A stretch of DNA of 54,040 bases. Source: a virus. Made by a program: the position numbers and the translations under genes. The DNA is taken from the IMG/VR virus record IMGVR_UViG_3300032263_000001, positions 1-54,040 of that record; one strand, given 5' to 3'. Shown piece after piece: positions 41,168 through 48,733 of the stretch. The notes beneath the pieces are model-generated. The model searched no databases and was not told the DNA's origin. It saw only the letters and a program-made list of their open reading frames with translations. How positions within the stretch are numbered: position 1 is the stretch's first letter; the number at the start of each line of letters is the position of its first letter.

Positions 41168-41589
41168 CAAACATACTCCAACTTGCAAGAGTTTTTCGGG
41201 GTCTCCCAAAGAGTCAGGGAGGCGATTTTGATTCCTTCTGGAAGTACTTTGTCAAAGTCTTCAGCCATAAGATGTACTAAGTTCTCTGCGGTAGTCTCCA
41301 TGGGAACTTCAAGATATGCTGTTTTCATTTTGATAGCGATAGACTTTAGGTCAATATCATTCATATAAAATAACAACTTGTGGTCGTATTTGGAGAGAAC
41401 ATATTCTACGTGTTCCTTGAGCTGACCAAAATCCACAATCATATCGCTAGCTGTTTGCGGGTCCTCATAAACCTCGATGATCCCCTTCCAGGTGTGACCG
41501 TGAAGATTGGCACAAGCTCCCTCGTGAAAAGTGAGCCGGTGAGCCGCATCAAAGGTAAACTCTCTCGAAACTGTCAGTTTCGTTTTCAT
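41167..41589 (-). CDS. queD: 6-carboxytetrahydropterin synthase
   Basis: 140 residues. Zinc-binding His in FDAAHRL and NLHGH; catalytic Cys in GACANLHGH; DHKLL and LWETPKN complete the family signature. It converts dihydroneopterin triphosphate to carboxytetrahydropterin. ATGA overlap with queC. Confidence 0.95.
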   Translation of the reverse strand: MKTKLTVSREFTFDAAHRLTFHEGACANLHGHTWKGIIEVYEDPQTASDMIVDFGQLKEHVEYVLSKYDHKLLFYMNDIDLKSIAIKMKTAYLEVPMETTAENLVHLMAEDFDKVLPEGIKIASLTLWETPKNSCKLEYV

Positions 41590-42260
41590 ACTTCCTCCTC
41601 CTCGTATTCGGTAGGGTCAAATCCTTCAAGAGCTTCTTTTCTTTCGACACAAGTTCCACACTTCCCACAGTGCTTTTCTCGGCCATTATAGCAACTCCAG
41701 GTCTCTTCAAAGGGTACTCTCAAAGCTCCTCCGAGCTGGGCAATCTCTCTTTTGGAGCGACTGGCAAAAGGAGCTTCGAGAGTAATCCAATTGTTTGTAC
41801 CTCGGGAGATAGCTTGACTCATAGCGGAAACAAATTCTTTCCGACAATCAGGATAGATTGCATGATCTCCTGCATGGCCTCCATAGAGAAGTATCCCTTC
41901 TTTAAGGAGTCCAGCGGCAATAGAAAGCATGATCCCATTTCGGAAAGGGACGACAGTTTTTTCCATTGACTTCTCTTCATAGTGACCTTCGGGAATATCC
42001 TTTTGAGAGGCTAACAAGCCCGACTTCATTCCCCAAGAGGAGAAGTCTAGAGGAATGATTCGATGTTCGAGTTTGACCTCTGGAAAGGCTTCCTGAGCTA
42101 AAGAGAAAATAGTCTTAGCCTTGGAGAGTTCTTTTTCAGCGTGAGCTGAACCATAGTCAAATGAGAGAAGCAAGATATCTTTAACGTTGTCAATGTAAAC
42201 TGTTTTCCAAAGTAACACAGTGGAGTCCATTCCTCCCGAGAGGAGAATACATCTTCTCAT
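41586..42260 (-). CDS. queC: 7-cyano-7-deazaguanine (preQ0) synthase
   Basis: 224 residues from the ATG at 42260, overlapping the dpdA stop. The PP-loop LLSGGMDS (residues 6-13) and the C-terminal zinc knuckle CYNGREKHCGKCGTC are intact. No fused amidotransferase (gat) domain is present, so the product should be preQ0 rather than an archaeosine precursor. FDYGSAH replaces the usual FDYGQ. Confidence 0.93.
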   Translation of the reverse strand: MRRCILLSGGMDSTVLLWKTVYIDNVKDILLLSFDYGSAHAEKELSKAKTIFSLAQEAFPEVKLEHRIIPLDFSSWGMKSGLLASQKDIPEGHYEEKSMEKTVVPFRNGIMLSIAAGLLKEGILLYGGHAGDHAIYPDCRKEFVSAMSQAISRGTNNWITLEAPFASRSKREIAQLGGALRVPFEETWSCYNGREKHCGKCGTCVERKEALEGFDPTEYEEEEV

Positions 42261-43150
42261 ATTTTGTATCCTTTCTGTTTTAACCATCGATAGGCTTTTA
42301 AAACGTGGTAAAGTTGAGTAGATTGACAAGCAAAATAACAGCGGGTTGAGTACTTTTTCTCAAGCAAGTCATAGAACAGGATGTAAGAGAAAGTTGTTAG
42401 CATTTGGACAACCCCGTTCGACCCTCCAGAAGCCAAGTCTGCTAGGTTTCTATCTAAAGACTTTTCATATCCTCCGTTGTTTCCCCATATGACTTTTCTA
42501 TTTAGTGAGTTCAGTCTCAACCCAAATAACTTAAAAATTCGGTTGTTAAGCTTGGTTCGATTTTTTAGATACTCTTGATAGGAATAGGTTTTAACGTTCC
42601 CCGATTCCTCAAGGATTCGTAAACCTCCGAAAAGGTGAGTTCCCATCCAAGAGGAAGCATCAGCGCTATAGAGGATTCCCCCTTTATCCATCAAGCCTTT
42701 TCGAACATATCCGAGACCATGAAACTTCTTTTCTGGATAGAGTTTCAAGAGATGTTTAACATAGTCATCAACAAAGTGTTTTGCAATCCCACCTATCGCA
42801 AGATAGTCACACAGGCTAACCGATTTCTCGATAGTTTCTAGACTTGAGCCATTAGTAATAACTCCTATGAGCCTTTCCCCATAGAGTTTCTTCATCGTTT
42901 CAAGATTCTTTAAGGTTTGTTTCTCATCTCCGATAACATCTAGGTGAACAAAGTTGAAATCATCGTTTATCTTGAGAAGTTTGTCCAAGAAAAGACAATA
43001 CTCCTTTAGTTCGATAGGCTTCCCAGTAGAGTAAGCCGTAAAGGCTCCACTATCCAAAATGAGGTTTACCTCTTCCCCGTATTCAGAAAAGAACTTTTTA
43101 AAGAAATCGATATCCCTGGAATAGACATAGCTGACAAGGATATTTATCAT
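42257..43150 (-). CDS. dpdA: DpdA-like DNA 7-deazaguanine transglycosylase
   Basis: 297 residues. The TGT-like motifs LDSGAFTAYSTG (candidate catalytic Asp33), LAIGGIAKH, FHGLGYV and YSADASSWMG match phage DpdA proteins, which exchange guanine in DNA for preQ0 or a derivative. A cysteine pair near the C-terminus (CYFACQS) with a following His may be the zinc site. Head-to-tail ATGA overlaps with the ParB-like gene and queC show coordinated synthesis. Confidence 0.85.
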   Translation of the reverse strand: MINILVSYVYSRDIDFFKKFFSEYGEEVNLILDSGAFTAYSTGKPIELKEYCLFLDKLLKINDDFNFVHLDVIGDEKQTLKNLETMKKLYGERLIGVITNGSSLETIEKSVSLCDYLAIGGIAKHFVDDYVKHLLKLYPEKKFHGLGYVRKGLMDKGGILYSADASSWMGTHLFGGLRILEESGNVKTYSYQEYLKNRTKLNNRIFKLFGLRLNSLNRKVIWGNNGGYEKSLDRNLADLASGGSNGVVQMLTTFSYILFYDLLEKKYSTRCYFACQSTQLYHVLKAYRWLKQKGYKI

Positions 43151-43719
43151 TTTAAAGTTACCTCAGGATATCCTTCTAAGAAAGCTTGAAGGCTTTCTAA
43201 GATTTCAGGCTTACTCCCGAAAGGAACCATGAGAAGGATTTTTTCATTGGGCGGGTCTTTATCCTCGCCCTCCTCTTTTGGTTCCGGGTCTTTTGGTTCC
43301 TCATCGAAAACGCGGTCAATATCCATAACCAGAGTGTCTAGTCTTAACTCTTCAAAGGGAGCCTCCCCTAGGTCAAGTTTGATTCCTTCTAGCAAGTTTT
43401 GAAGGTCTCCCGTAAACTCCCCTTCAATAGCTGGGTTGTTTAGGGAAACATTCATTTGTTTCTCTTTATCTAGGGAAACGTCAACCGTAATAACCGGGAC
43501 TTTCTCGTATCCGAGTTCAGTTAAAGCCCTGAAACGCTGGTGACCTGCAACCAAATTCCCGGTTTGTTTGTTCACCACTAAAGGCTGGACAATACTATTT
43601 TGTCTCAAGCTTTCTTTAAGACCTTCAAAAGCTTTCTCCGAAATACGACGGGGATTGTAGGCAGCGGGGTTTATTTTAGAGATAGACACCCAAGTCATTT
43701 TCTCTTGATATTTTTTCAT
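43147..43719 (-). CDS. ParB-like nuclease-domain protein
   Basis: 190 residues; the ATG at 43719 follows GGAG by seven bases. The ParB N-terminal fold is clear: ISKINPAAYNPRRI, SIVQPLVVN, LVAGHQRFRALTELG. There is no HTH DNA-recognition domain and no ParA gene, so plasmid-type partition is unlikely. It heads the deazaguanine operon and may guide or assist DNA modification. The C-terminal part is acidic. Confidence 0.8.
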   Translation of the reverse strand: MKKYQEKMTWVSISKINPAAYNPRRISEKAFEGLKESLRQNSIVQPLVVNKQTGNLVAGHQRFRALTELGYEKVPVITVDVSLDKEKQMNVSLNNPAIEGEFTGDLQNLLEGIKLDLGEAPFEELRLDTLVMDIDRVFDEEPKDPEPKEEGEDKDPPNEKILLMVPFGSKPEILESLQAFLEGYPEVTLK

Positions 43720-43787
43720 TGAAAAACTCCTTATTCTTGTCTCTAAAGCATACACGAATAAAGAGGGGATTTCAAATAAGGGTTCCG

Positions 43788-44105
43788 CTATTCTGAAGCA
43801 GCGTCTTTAAAAGATTTGGTAAACTCGTCAATAGCAATAGTTCCTAGTCCAAAAAGCTCTTTAACAGCTCCTTGAATTCCATCTTTTGCAAGCTCGTCTT
43901 TAGCTTCCTTAGGGAGGTTTTGAATCCCCTCGATAGCTTTGGCAAGCTTGGCTTGAAAGTCTCGATCAAGGAAGAGATGTTTAGCGATAGCAATACCATC
44001 TCCAACAACTTGAACCCCGTCAGTTGCTCGATAGGCTAAGAACCCGGTTAGGTCTGCTAGGGCGATAACAACTTCCTTAATTTCTTTACACTCATGATTG
44101 TCCAT
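43788..44105 (-). CDS. Small conserved phage protein near lysis genes
   Basis: 105 residues, helical. The layout (EIKEVVIALADLTGFL, DGIAIAKHL, FQAKLAKAIEGIQNLP) resembles uncharacterised proteins often found beside phage lysis genes. AGGAG precedes the start. No activity known. Confidence 0.72.
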   Translation of the reverse strand: MDNHECKEIKEVVIALADLTGFLAYRATDGVQVVGDGIAIAKHLFLDRDFQAKLAKAIEGIQNLPKEAKDELAKDGIQGAVKELFGLGTIAIDEFTKSFKDAASE

Positions 44106-44256
44106 GTTTTTTCTCCTACAAAATGGGAACCCTTGGGCTCCCGGTGAGTTTGCAATGTAGCGTTGTTAGAAAGGGCTTGATAGCGGGTTGACTGAGGCTA
44201 TAACAGACACGAAAAAGACGGAATCTTTTTGGTTATGTGACACAAACTCTAACCCC

Positions 44257-44286
44257 ATTCTATCCTCATCCTTCCTAAAAAATCAA
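44257..44286 (-). promoter_or_regulatory. Putative promoter before the 43788-44105 gene
   Basis: Minus strand: TTGATT, 18 bases, TAGAAT, at the end of the Acb2-like gene. It could drive the deazaguanine operon downstream. A GGGAGCCC/GGGTTCCC hairpin (about 44126-44143) lies in its leader. Confidence 0.45.
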
Positions 44287-44651
44287 GCCTTATTGAAGCC
44301 TTCGACTCCTCGGTTCTCTCTATCTTCCTTTCTCTTTTGGAGGGAGGCTAGAGCTTTATTGAGATTGCCAATAGCTTCAAGGTTATAGGAACTTGGAAAG
44401 TTTTCATTTAGTTTTTCAATGATATGTTTGGCAGCATGGATAAGGGTGTCTACTTGGCACCCGTTAACCCCGTTTTCTTTTACTGGACCGTTTTGAATTT
44501 TGAAAGAAATAGTATTGAGTCTTTCGGTAATATTGATAGGGTATTCGTCTCGAGTTTTATCAAATTCCTCCCAAGGCATATTGTCGGGCTTTTTTCTTAC
44601 TATCTTGAACCCGCCTATAGTTTCCAATTCTTTTAAAGTCTCCAATGCCAT
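44283..44651 (-). CDS. Acb2-like cyclic-nucleotide sponge (anti-CBASS/Thoeris)
   Basis: 122 residues from the ATG at 44651 (AAGGAG upstream). The C-terminal half, LIHAAKHIIEKLNENFPSS, EAIGNLNKALASLQKRK and RENRGVEGFNKA, follows the pattern of the Acb2/Tad1-hook family of phage proteins, whose hallmark is a helical pair ending in RGVEG. Acb2 hexamers bind cyclic di- and trinucleotides and so silence CBASS signalling. The N-terminal 65 residues are extra. I rely on motif memory, so an alignment is needed. Confidence 0.6.
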   Translation of the reverse strand: MALETLKELETIGGFKIVRKKPDNMPWEEFDKTRDEYPINITERLNTISFKIQNGPVKENGVNGCQVDTLIHAAKHIIEKLNENFPSSYNLEAIGNLNKALASLQKRKEDRENRGVEGFNKA

Positions 44652-44664
44652 ACTTTTCTCCTTA

Positions 44665-45771
44665 TTACCACCGGGCTTTATAGCCACGGGTATCAACGTG
44701 AGTAAAACTAGAGTAGGTTCCTACTCCATCAAAACCGATTCTTTCAGCTTCCTCGGCAACCTGCCTAGGAGTCATGCCCGAAACCACGATATCAAAAGCA
44801 TCCCCAACTTTGTGACGGCTATTCGATACTCCCCCTACCTCTTCATTGTGAGGAGGGCAGCGATAGCCCGAAGTCACATAAATAGGTTTCCCTATTGCGT
44901 CTCTAAGCTCTTGGAGCTTTGAAATAGCTTTCCTAGAAATTCTTACCGACCTACATCTGGAACACTTGCATTGAACTTCTTTAAGGTGGAAGCTTTGAGT
45001 TAACTGGATATTCGAGTCCTTCCCCAACTCAAAGAACTCTTGATCAGGTTCCAGGGCTTCGAGAAGGCTGTAATAGTGAGCCTTTACCAAGTTCCAACAC
45101 TCGACGGTTACGCCTCTTTTGGGTTCAAGGTTGTTGTTCCCCTGGAAATCAGTAACAGCGTATTGGGTAGCTTCCCCGTAAATTCCATCGATAACAAGCA
45201 AAGGCTTCCCCCACGAGAGGAGCCAAGCGTTAATCATCTTTTGAAAGAGTTTTACTTTTGGGGAAAAGTCTCCGAAAGCGATTTCAAAATGAGCCGGGTT
45301 GTTATCCAAAGAGATTCCCGCAAGGAAAAGCTGTCTTTCTTCCGCTCTCCTTCTTACCAAGCCTTCGAGAACCCTACCCCCTCCGTAGATCCACTTATTG
45401 AATTCGTCGGCTGCCTCTTTAAAGTCCTTCTCTTTAATCCTCTTGAAGAGAGTCGAGGATTGAAAGGCTCCCAGACCGCAGTTATAGCAAAAAGAGACTA
45501 CTGCATCAAAAGATAGTTGAGGAAGAGAGACAAGGGAGTTTAACCTAACTGCGACTTTAGAGACTTCCCAATTCAAAAGCTCCTCAGCTCTCTCCCGTGA
45601 AATGATATCTCCCTCTTTAACTGGGGAACTGTCTTCGTAGTGAGTCGAACCGAACCCGATAGTCCAAACCTTTGCCGGACACTGATAGGCTTTAGCGTTT
45701 CCACTGGGAAGTTCCTTGTGGTACCCCTCCCAACGTTTGATGATTTCTATAGCTTTCCTAGAATGTAGCAT
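44665..45771 (-). CDS. Three-domain endolysin (GH24 lysozyme, PG-binding, M15 peptidase)
   Basis: 368 residues. Residues 1-150: phage lysozyme (GH24) with catalytic Glu in KRWEGYHKE (Glu15) and the AYQCPAKVWTIGFGS loop. Residues 160-235: peptidoglycan-binding-type domain (LVIDGIYGEATQYAVTDFQ). Residues 255-368: M15 metallopeptidase with SRHKVGDAFDI and THVDTRG as zinc residues and SGYRCPPHN. It should cut both glycan and peptide bonds. There is no signal peptide, so a holin is needed. The start lies directly after a terminator whose stem holds the ribosome-binding site. Confidence 0.9.
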   Translation of the reverse strand: MLHSRKAIEIIKRWEGYHKELPSGNAKAYQCPAKVWTIGFGSTHYEDSSPVKEGDIISRERAEELLNWEVSKVAVRLNSLVSLPQLSFDAVVSFCYNCGLGAFQSSTLFKRIKEKDFKEAADEFNKWIYGGGRVLEGLVRRRAEERQLFLAGISLDNNPAHFEIAFGDFSPKVKLFQKMINAWLLSWGKPLLVIDGIYGEATQYAVTDFQGNNNLEPKRGVTVECWNLVKAHYYSLLEALEPDQEFFELGKDSNIQLTQSFHLKEVQCKCSRCRSVRISRKAISKLQELRDAIGKPIYVTSGYRCPPHNEEVGGVSNSRHKVGDAFDIVVSGMTPRQVAEEAERIGFDGVGTYSSFTHVDTRGYKARW

Positions 45772-45809
45772 AAAAAAATCCTTTCTTAGAATGTTTCTTA
45801 AGAAAGGAT
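45772..45809 (-). terminator. Terminator whose stem contains the endolysin ribosome-binding site
   Basis: Minus strand: 11-bp perfect stem ATCCTTTCTTA with TAAGAAAGGAT, then seven T that run into the endolysin ATG. The AAAGGA in the 3' arm is the only ribosome-binding site, seven bases from the ATG. When folded, the hairpin would both end transcription and hide the site. Confidence 0.85.
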
Positions 45810-45833
45810 AGCATAAAACAGCGTATATGAATA

Positions 45834-45931
45834 GAACCCCTAGGTGGAGTCTCCTCTACCTAGAGGTTCATTCATTGTTTTCTAAACTGACGTAAACAAT
45901 AGAGCACACTGAAACCCCAGTTAGAAAACAA
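45834..45931 (-). promoter_or_regulatory. Structured leader of the endolysin message
   Basis: Between the tRNA and the terminator lie two further inverted repeats. GAACCCCTAGGTGGAG pairs with its 3' arm over 16 positions with one mismatch (45834-45869). TTGTTTTCTAAACTG pairs with CAGTTAGAAAACAA with one bulge (45875-45889 with 45918-45931). With the terminator hairpin this makes a leader of about 170 bases with three stems and no gene. Confidence 0.7.
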
Positions 45932-45982
45932 ATCTACTCACTCATCCTATTTCTAAGACACATGCGTAGTACGTGGAAAAAA

Positions 45983-46055
45983 AGCTAGCCCAGAGATTTG
46001 AACTCTGCCTCTCTTGATTACAAGTCAAGTGCCTTACCGATTTGGCTAGACTAGC
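45983..46055 (-). tRNA. tRNA-Thr (anticodon UGU)
   Basis: A 73-base cloverleaf: acceptor GCTAGTC with GGCTAGC (one G-U pair), short D stem GCC/GGC, anticodon stem CTTGA/TCAAG around loop CTTGTAA (UGU, reads ACA), variable loop of five and T stem CAGAG/CTCTG with TTCAAAT. Discriminator U; CCA is not encoded. It lies between the lysis genes and is the first product of a strong promoter. Confidence 0.92.
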
Positions 46056-46093
46056 GAGGCACCACAAAGTTTTAGTTTGCAGTGGTATTTATG

Positions 46094-46122
46094 TTTATAT
46101 CGTAACCCTAAAATAGTGTCAA
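46094..46122 (-). promoter_or_regulatory. Strong promoter for tRNA-Thr and endolysin leader
   Basis: Minus strand: perfect TTGACA, 17 bases, TATAAA, about 40 bases before the tRNA. The best promoter match in the window. Confidence 0.85.
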
Positions 46123-46138
46123 GCTCTGGAGCTACTTT

Positions 46139-46486
46139 TTAGTCGCAACACTTTTTCACTTTTTCTTGGAGGTTGAGGAAGTTTACTTGGAGAGTAGAAA
46201 TATCGATCTTTAGTTTTTGAAGATAAAGACCGTGGTCGTAGAAACCCTTATCTAGGGAGTCTTTAACTTTCTCTAGAGCTTTAGTGTTTTGCTGAACTTT
46301 GATTTGATTACTATTGAACTTTTCTCCAAGGACAGCTACCTCTTGAGAAAGTTTACCTAGGTTAGCGTTCATTTCATGGAGTCCGTCAATCAGGCGAACT
46401 CCGAAAGTTCCCAGTCCTCCAGCAACTACCGGAAAAAGGATTGAAGCCAAAATCAACTTAATTCTGTTTTCTGTTACTCCAGTCAT
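46139..46486 (-). CDS. Membrane protein of the lysis cassette (holin or inner-membrane spanin type)
   Basis: 115 residues. One membrane segment at about residues 9-30 (IKLILASILFPVVAGGLGTFGV) is followed by a long coiled coil and a terminal KKCCD. Adjacent to the endolysin transcription unit. A single N-terminal segment with a coiled coil fits either a small holin or an Rz-type spanin; no partner lipoprotein lies beside it, so I lean to holin. Confidence 0.6.
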   Translation of the reverse strand: MTGVTENRIKLILASILFPVVAGGLGTFGVRLIDGLHEMNANLGKLSQEVAVLGEKFNSNQIKVQQNTKALEKVKDSLDKGFYDHGLYLQKLKIDISTLQVNFLNLQEKVKKCCD

Positions 46487-46498
46487 ATCGCTTTCTCC

Positions 46499-46930
46499 TT
46501 AAGTTCTCGGCATGAGGAAAACACATAAAACCGGGTTTTGAAGTGTCGAACCCGAAACAATCTTAGCCGCAAGTTCCACATCCTCCCGTAGTGATATAGA
46601 GGGAGAATACTGTATTGAGCCCTCATACTGCCCCGCTGGGATTGTTATTGTCGCTCCTGCGATTAGACTGTAAGTGGTGATAGCAGTCCTATCGTACAGC
46701 TGGATTACTGTATCAGTCGTGACGGTTCCTTGAGCGGCAGCCCTCATCTTTACTATGCGGTTCCTTCCGAAAATAGGGAATGCTGTTAAAGAGGAATCAA
46801 CGTTTCCTATTCTAAGCCATTTGTTAATCCCTACATTTCCATTCTCGGTAAAGAGAAACGGAGGAGTAACCCCAGGAGAGGTTTGTGAGTACCAAGGGGG
46901 AGCCATCAACTCTATCAAACTATCAGCCAT
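46499..46930 (-). CDS. Small virion structural protein, likely tail-associated
   Basis: 143 residues from the ATG at 46930, seven bases after GGAGG and overlapping the previous stop (TGATG). Beta-rich (TDTVIQLYDRTAITTYSLIAG, ATITIPAGQYEGSI), looking like a receptor-binding or decoration domain. Part of a run of similar small beta-rich proteins. Confidence 0.6.
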   Translation of the reverse strand: MADSLIELMAPPWYSQTSPGVTPPFLFTENGNVGINKWLRIGNVDSSLTAFPIFGRNRIVKMRAAAQGTVTTDTVIQLYDRTAITTYSLIAGATITIPAGQYEGSIQYSPSISLREDVELAAKIVSGSTLQNPVLCVFLMPRT

Positions 46931-47328
46931 CACCACACCTCCGAAATTCTAAGAGTTGTTGTTACTCCCGTATCACAAATTGCATAAACATCTACCGAGT
47001 CGGACACCTTTAGAAACATCCCCGTACCACCCCCACAAAGGTACAAACCGTTTGAAGAGGTAACCCCCGAGTTACCGATAAAGCAACACTCCTCTCCGAT
47101 ATTTTGAAGAAACAAACCTCTTCTATCGGTTTGATTAGAAACTCCCACCGATAACCTTTGAGCGGTTGTTGTTATCGTCTTTTCTGCGGTACTTATTCCT
47201 TCTGTTATGAGTTCCGTTGACTCAACACACAAGCGGTTTTTACTTGCGAGGTCAACGGTCTCCACAGCCCTAGCCTCATCTTGCCCAGTGAGTCGGGTTA
47301 CTGTAGAACGGATCAAATCATCTGCCAT
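46930..47328 (-). CDS. Small virion structural protein
   Basis: 132 residues. The ATG at 47328 (six bases after GGAG) is preferred to the adjacent one at 47331. Beta-rich C-terminal half with RRGLFLQNIGEECCFIGNSG and LYLCGGGTGMFLKVSD, like beta-sandwich domains of phage surface proteins. A terminator lies directly upstream. Confidence 0.6.
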   Translation of the reverse strand: MADDLIRSTVTRLTGQDEARAVETVDLASKNRLCVESTELITEGISTAEKTITTTAQRLSVGVSNQTDRRGLFLQNIGEECCFIGNSGVTSSNGLYLCGGGTGMFLKVSDSVDVYAICDTGVTTTLRISEVW

Positions 47329-47341
47329 CATTTTCTCCTTT

Positions 47342-47375
47342 AAAAAACTCCCGCAAAGTTAGACTTTACAGGAGT
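47342..47375 (-). terminator. Intrinsic terminator between structural genes
   Basis: Minus strand: 12-bp stem ACTCCTGTAAAG with CTTTGCGGGAGT (two G-U pairs), six T, then the next gene's AAAGGAG within two bases. Confidence 0.8.
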
Positions 47376-47413
47376 GCCAAATTTGGGGGAAAGGCTTGAG
47401 CCAGTAGGTTAAC

Positions 47414-48028
47414 TTATACCTCAATTCCTTGAAGAGTCGAGTAAACGTCACTCGCTTGGTTATCCAAGTTTGTGATTTGAACTCGAATCGCTTCCGTCCC
47501 ATCTCCTGTATCAGTAACACAAGGAATAGGAATAGGAAGGTTCATCGCTGGTTGTTGGAAATAGGTCCCCAGTACGGTGAAAGTTGCACCGTCCCAAGTT
47601 CCAATCTCAACTTGTGTTTTGGCTTCACCTCCTACAAGGAGGTACGTACCAGTGAAAACTTTACCATTTGTGATAACATAGTCGTGAGTTGTTGCCGTAT
47701 CCGAAGCCAAAGCAGTTGTGCTCTGATAATCACAAACAGCAGTACCACCGGAGGTAGTTTTCACGTTCAAAGAACCGTCAGAGTTTACGGATAGAGTGTT
47801 TGTGCCATCTCCGATTCCCACGATATCCGTAGTAGGAGCAAGGTCTCGAATATCGAGATCGGTTGCGGTTACTACAAGAGAGGCATTAGTGATTTCCGCC
47901 TCTACTTGAGCTTGGCCGTCACCATTAACAGCCATAATTTGAGTTGTTGTTGTAGGGTCACAAATAGTTGCAACCACTTCCCCATTTCGGTTGGTTTGTA
48001 CTCCAACTGATCCGTCAAAGTTTGCCAT
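47414..48028 (-). CDS. Virion structural protein, beta-rich
   Basis: 204 residues. Repeated Thr/Asp-rich strands (LSVNSDGSLNVKTTSGG, VTATDLDIRDLAPTTD) like phage tail and surface proteins. GGAGG precedes the start. No family name recalled. Confidence 0.65.
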   Translation of the reverse strand: MANFDGSVGVQTNRNGEVVATICDPTTTTQIMAVNGDGQAQVEAEITNASLVVTATDLDIRDLAPTTDIVGIGDGTNTLSVNSDGSLNVKTTSGGTAVCDYQSTTALASDTATTHDYVITNGKVFTGTYLLVGGEAKTQVEIGTWDGATFTVLGTYFQQPAMNLPIPIPCVTDTGDGTEAIRVQITNLDNQASDVYSTLQGIEV

Positions 48029-48030
48029 TG

Positions 48031-48234
48031 TTAGCCTCCTTCTTTATCTAAATTCTCAAGCTCTAACTCTTTCCCCATTTTTTGGTCTTCCAGATCTTGA
48101 ATCCTGAGAAGACAATCCCCTGCCTTTTTCTCAGCTTCCATTTTCAGTTTCTTTTGCTCGAATACTCCAGCACTCAAACCTGCAATATCTTTTTGAAGCA
48201 AAAGCTTTTTTATTTCTCTTTCATGATTATTCAT
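48031..48234 (-). CDS. Small coiled-coil protein
   Basis: 67 residues from the ATG at 48234 (ATGA overlap with the previous gene). A single amphipathic helix (KKLKMEAEKKAGDCLLRIQDLEDQKMG). Probably a structural or assembly adaptor. Confidence 0.65.
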   Translation of the reverse strand: MNNHEREIKKLLLQKDIAGLSAGVFEQKKLKMEAEKKAGDCLLRIQDLEDQKMGKELELENLDKEGG

Positions 48235-48707
48235 GATGTAATCTCCCGATAGTAGATATAGCATTCAAAATCCGCTGACTCCTCAGTAACTGACTCGTTT
48301 TTTACTGCCACTTTTAACTCGTCTCCAATAACAAGTTTGAAGGGTTGAGAGAAAATAGGTGACCGTTCGAAATAGGAAGAACGGAGTCTCCCAAAAACGG
48401 AACCATTAACCTCAATCCTAAACTCGGCATAATCATTTGAGTTGAACCCAATAGAAACTACTTCGATATTTTGAGTCATTGTCTCATCAACCAAAGTACT
48501 TTCTAAAGGGTGAGCCAAGCCAATTGCTACACCGGTTAAAACTTGAGCTTGAATTGCGGATCTAGTGAAAGGTAGAGAGCCGTCAGGGTTCAAAGTTACA
48601 GCTAAGATTTTGTTTGTTAGAGGTTCATATCCAAGGAGAAGTCTACCTCGAATCTCGTTATAGATTTCTCGGTGTTTAGATACCACCTCTCGAAATGTTG
48701 TAAGCAT
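48231..48707 (-). CDS. Virion structural protein
   Basis: 158 residues from the ATG at 48707 (GGAGGGG upstream; the GTG six bases earlier is too close to the site). Helical start, then beta-sandwich (AEFRIEVNGSVFGRL, FKLVIGDELKVAVKNES). Likely part of a tail or surface complex. Confidence 0.6.
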   Translation of the reverse strand: MLTTFREVVSKHREIYNEIRGRLLLGYEPLTNKILAVTLNPDGSLPFTRSAIQAQVLTGVAIGLAHPLESTLVDETMTQNIEVVSIGFNSNDYAEFRIEVNGSVFGRLRSSYFERSPIFSQPFKLVIGDELKVAVKNESVTEESADFECYIYYREITS

Positions 48708-48733
48708 CGACACCCCTCCTCAAGTTTCCTCCA

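Noticed and set aside
43147-43719. Plasmid-type partition (ParB)
   Set aside because: No ParA, no HTH DNA-recognition part, and the gene is coupled to DNA modification genes.
45834-45869. Second intrinsic terminator in the endolysin leader
   Set aside because: The long stem is not followed by a U-run on either strand.
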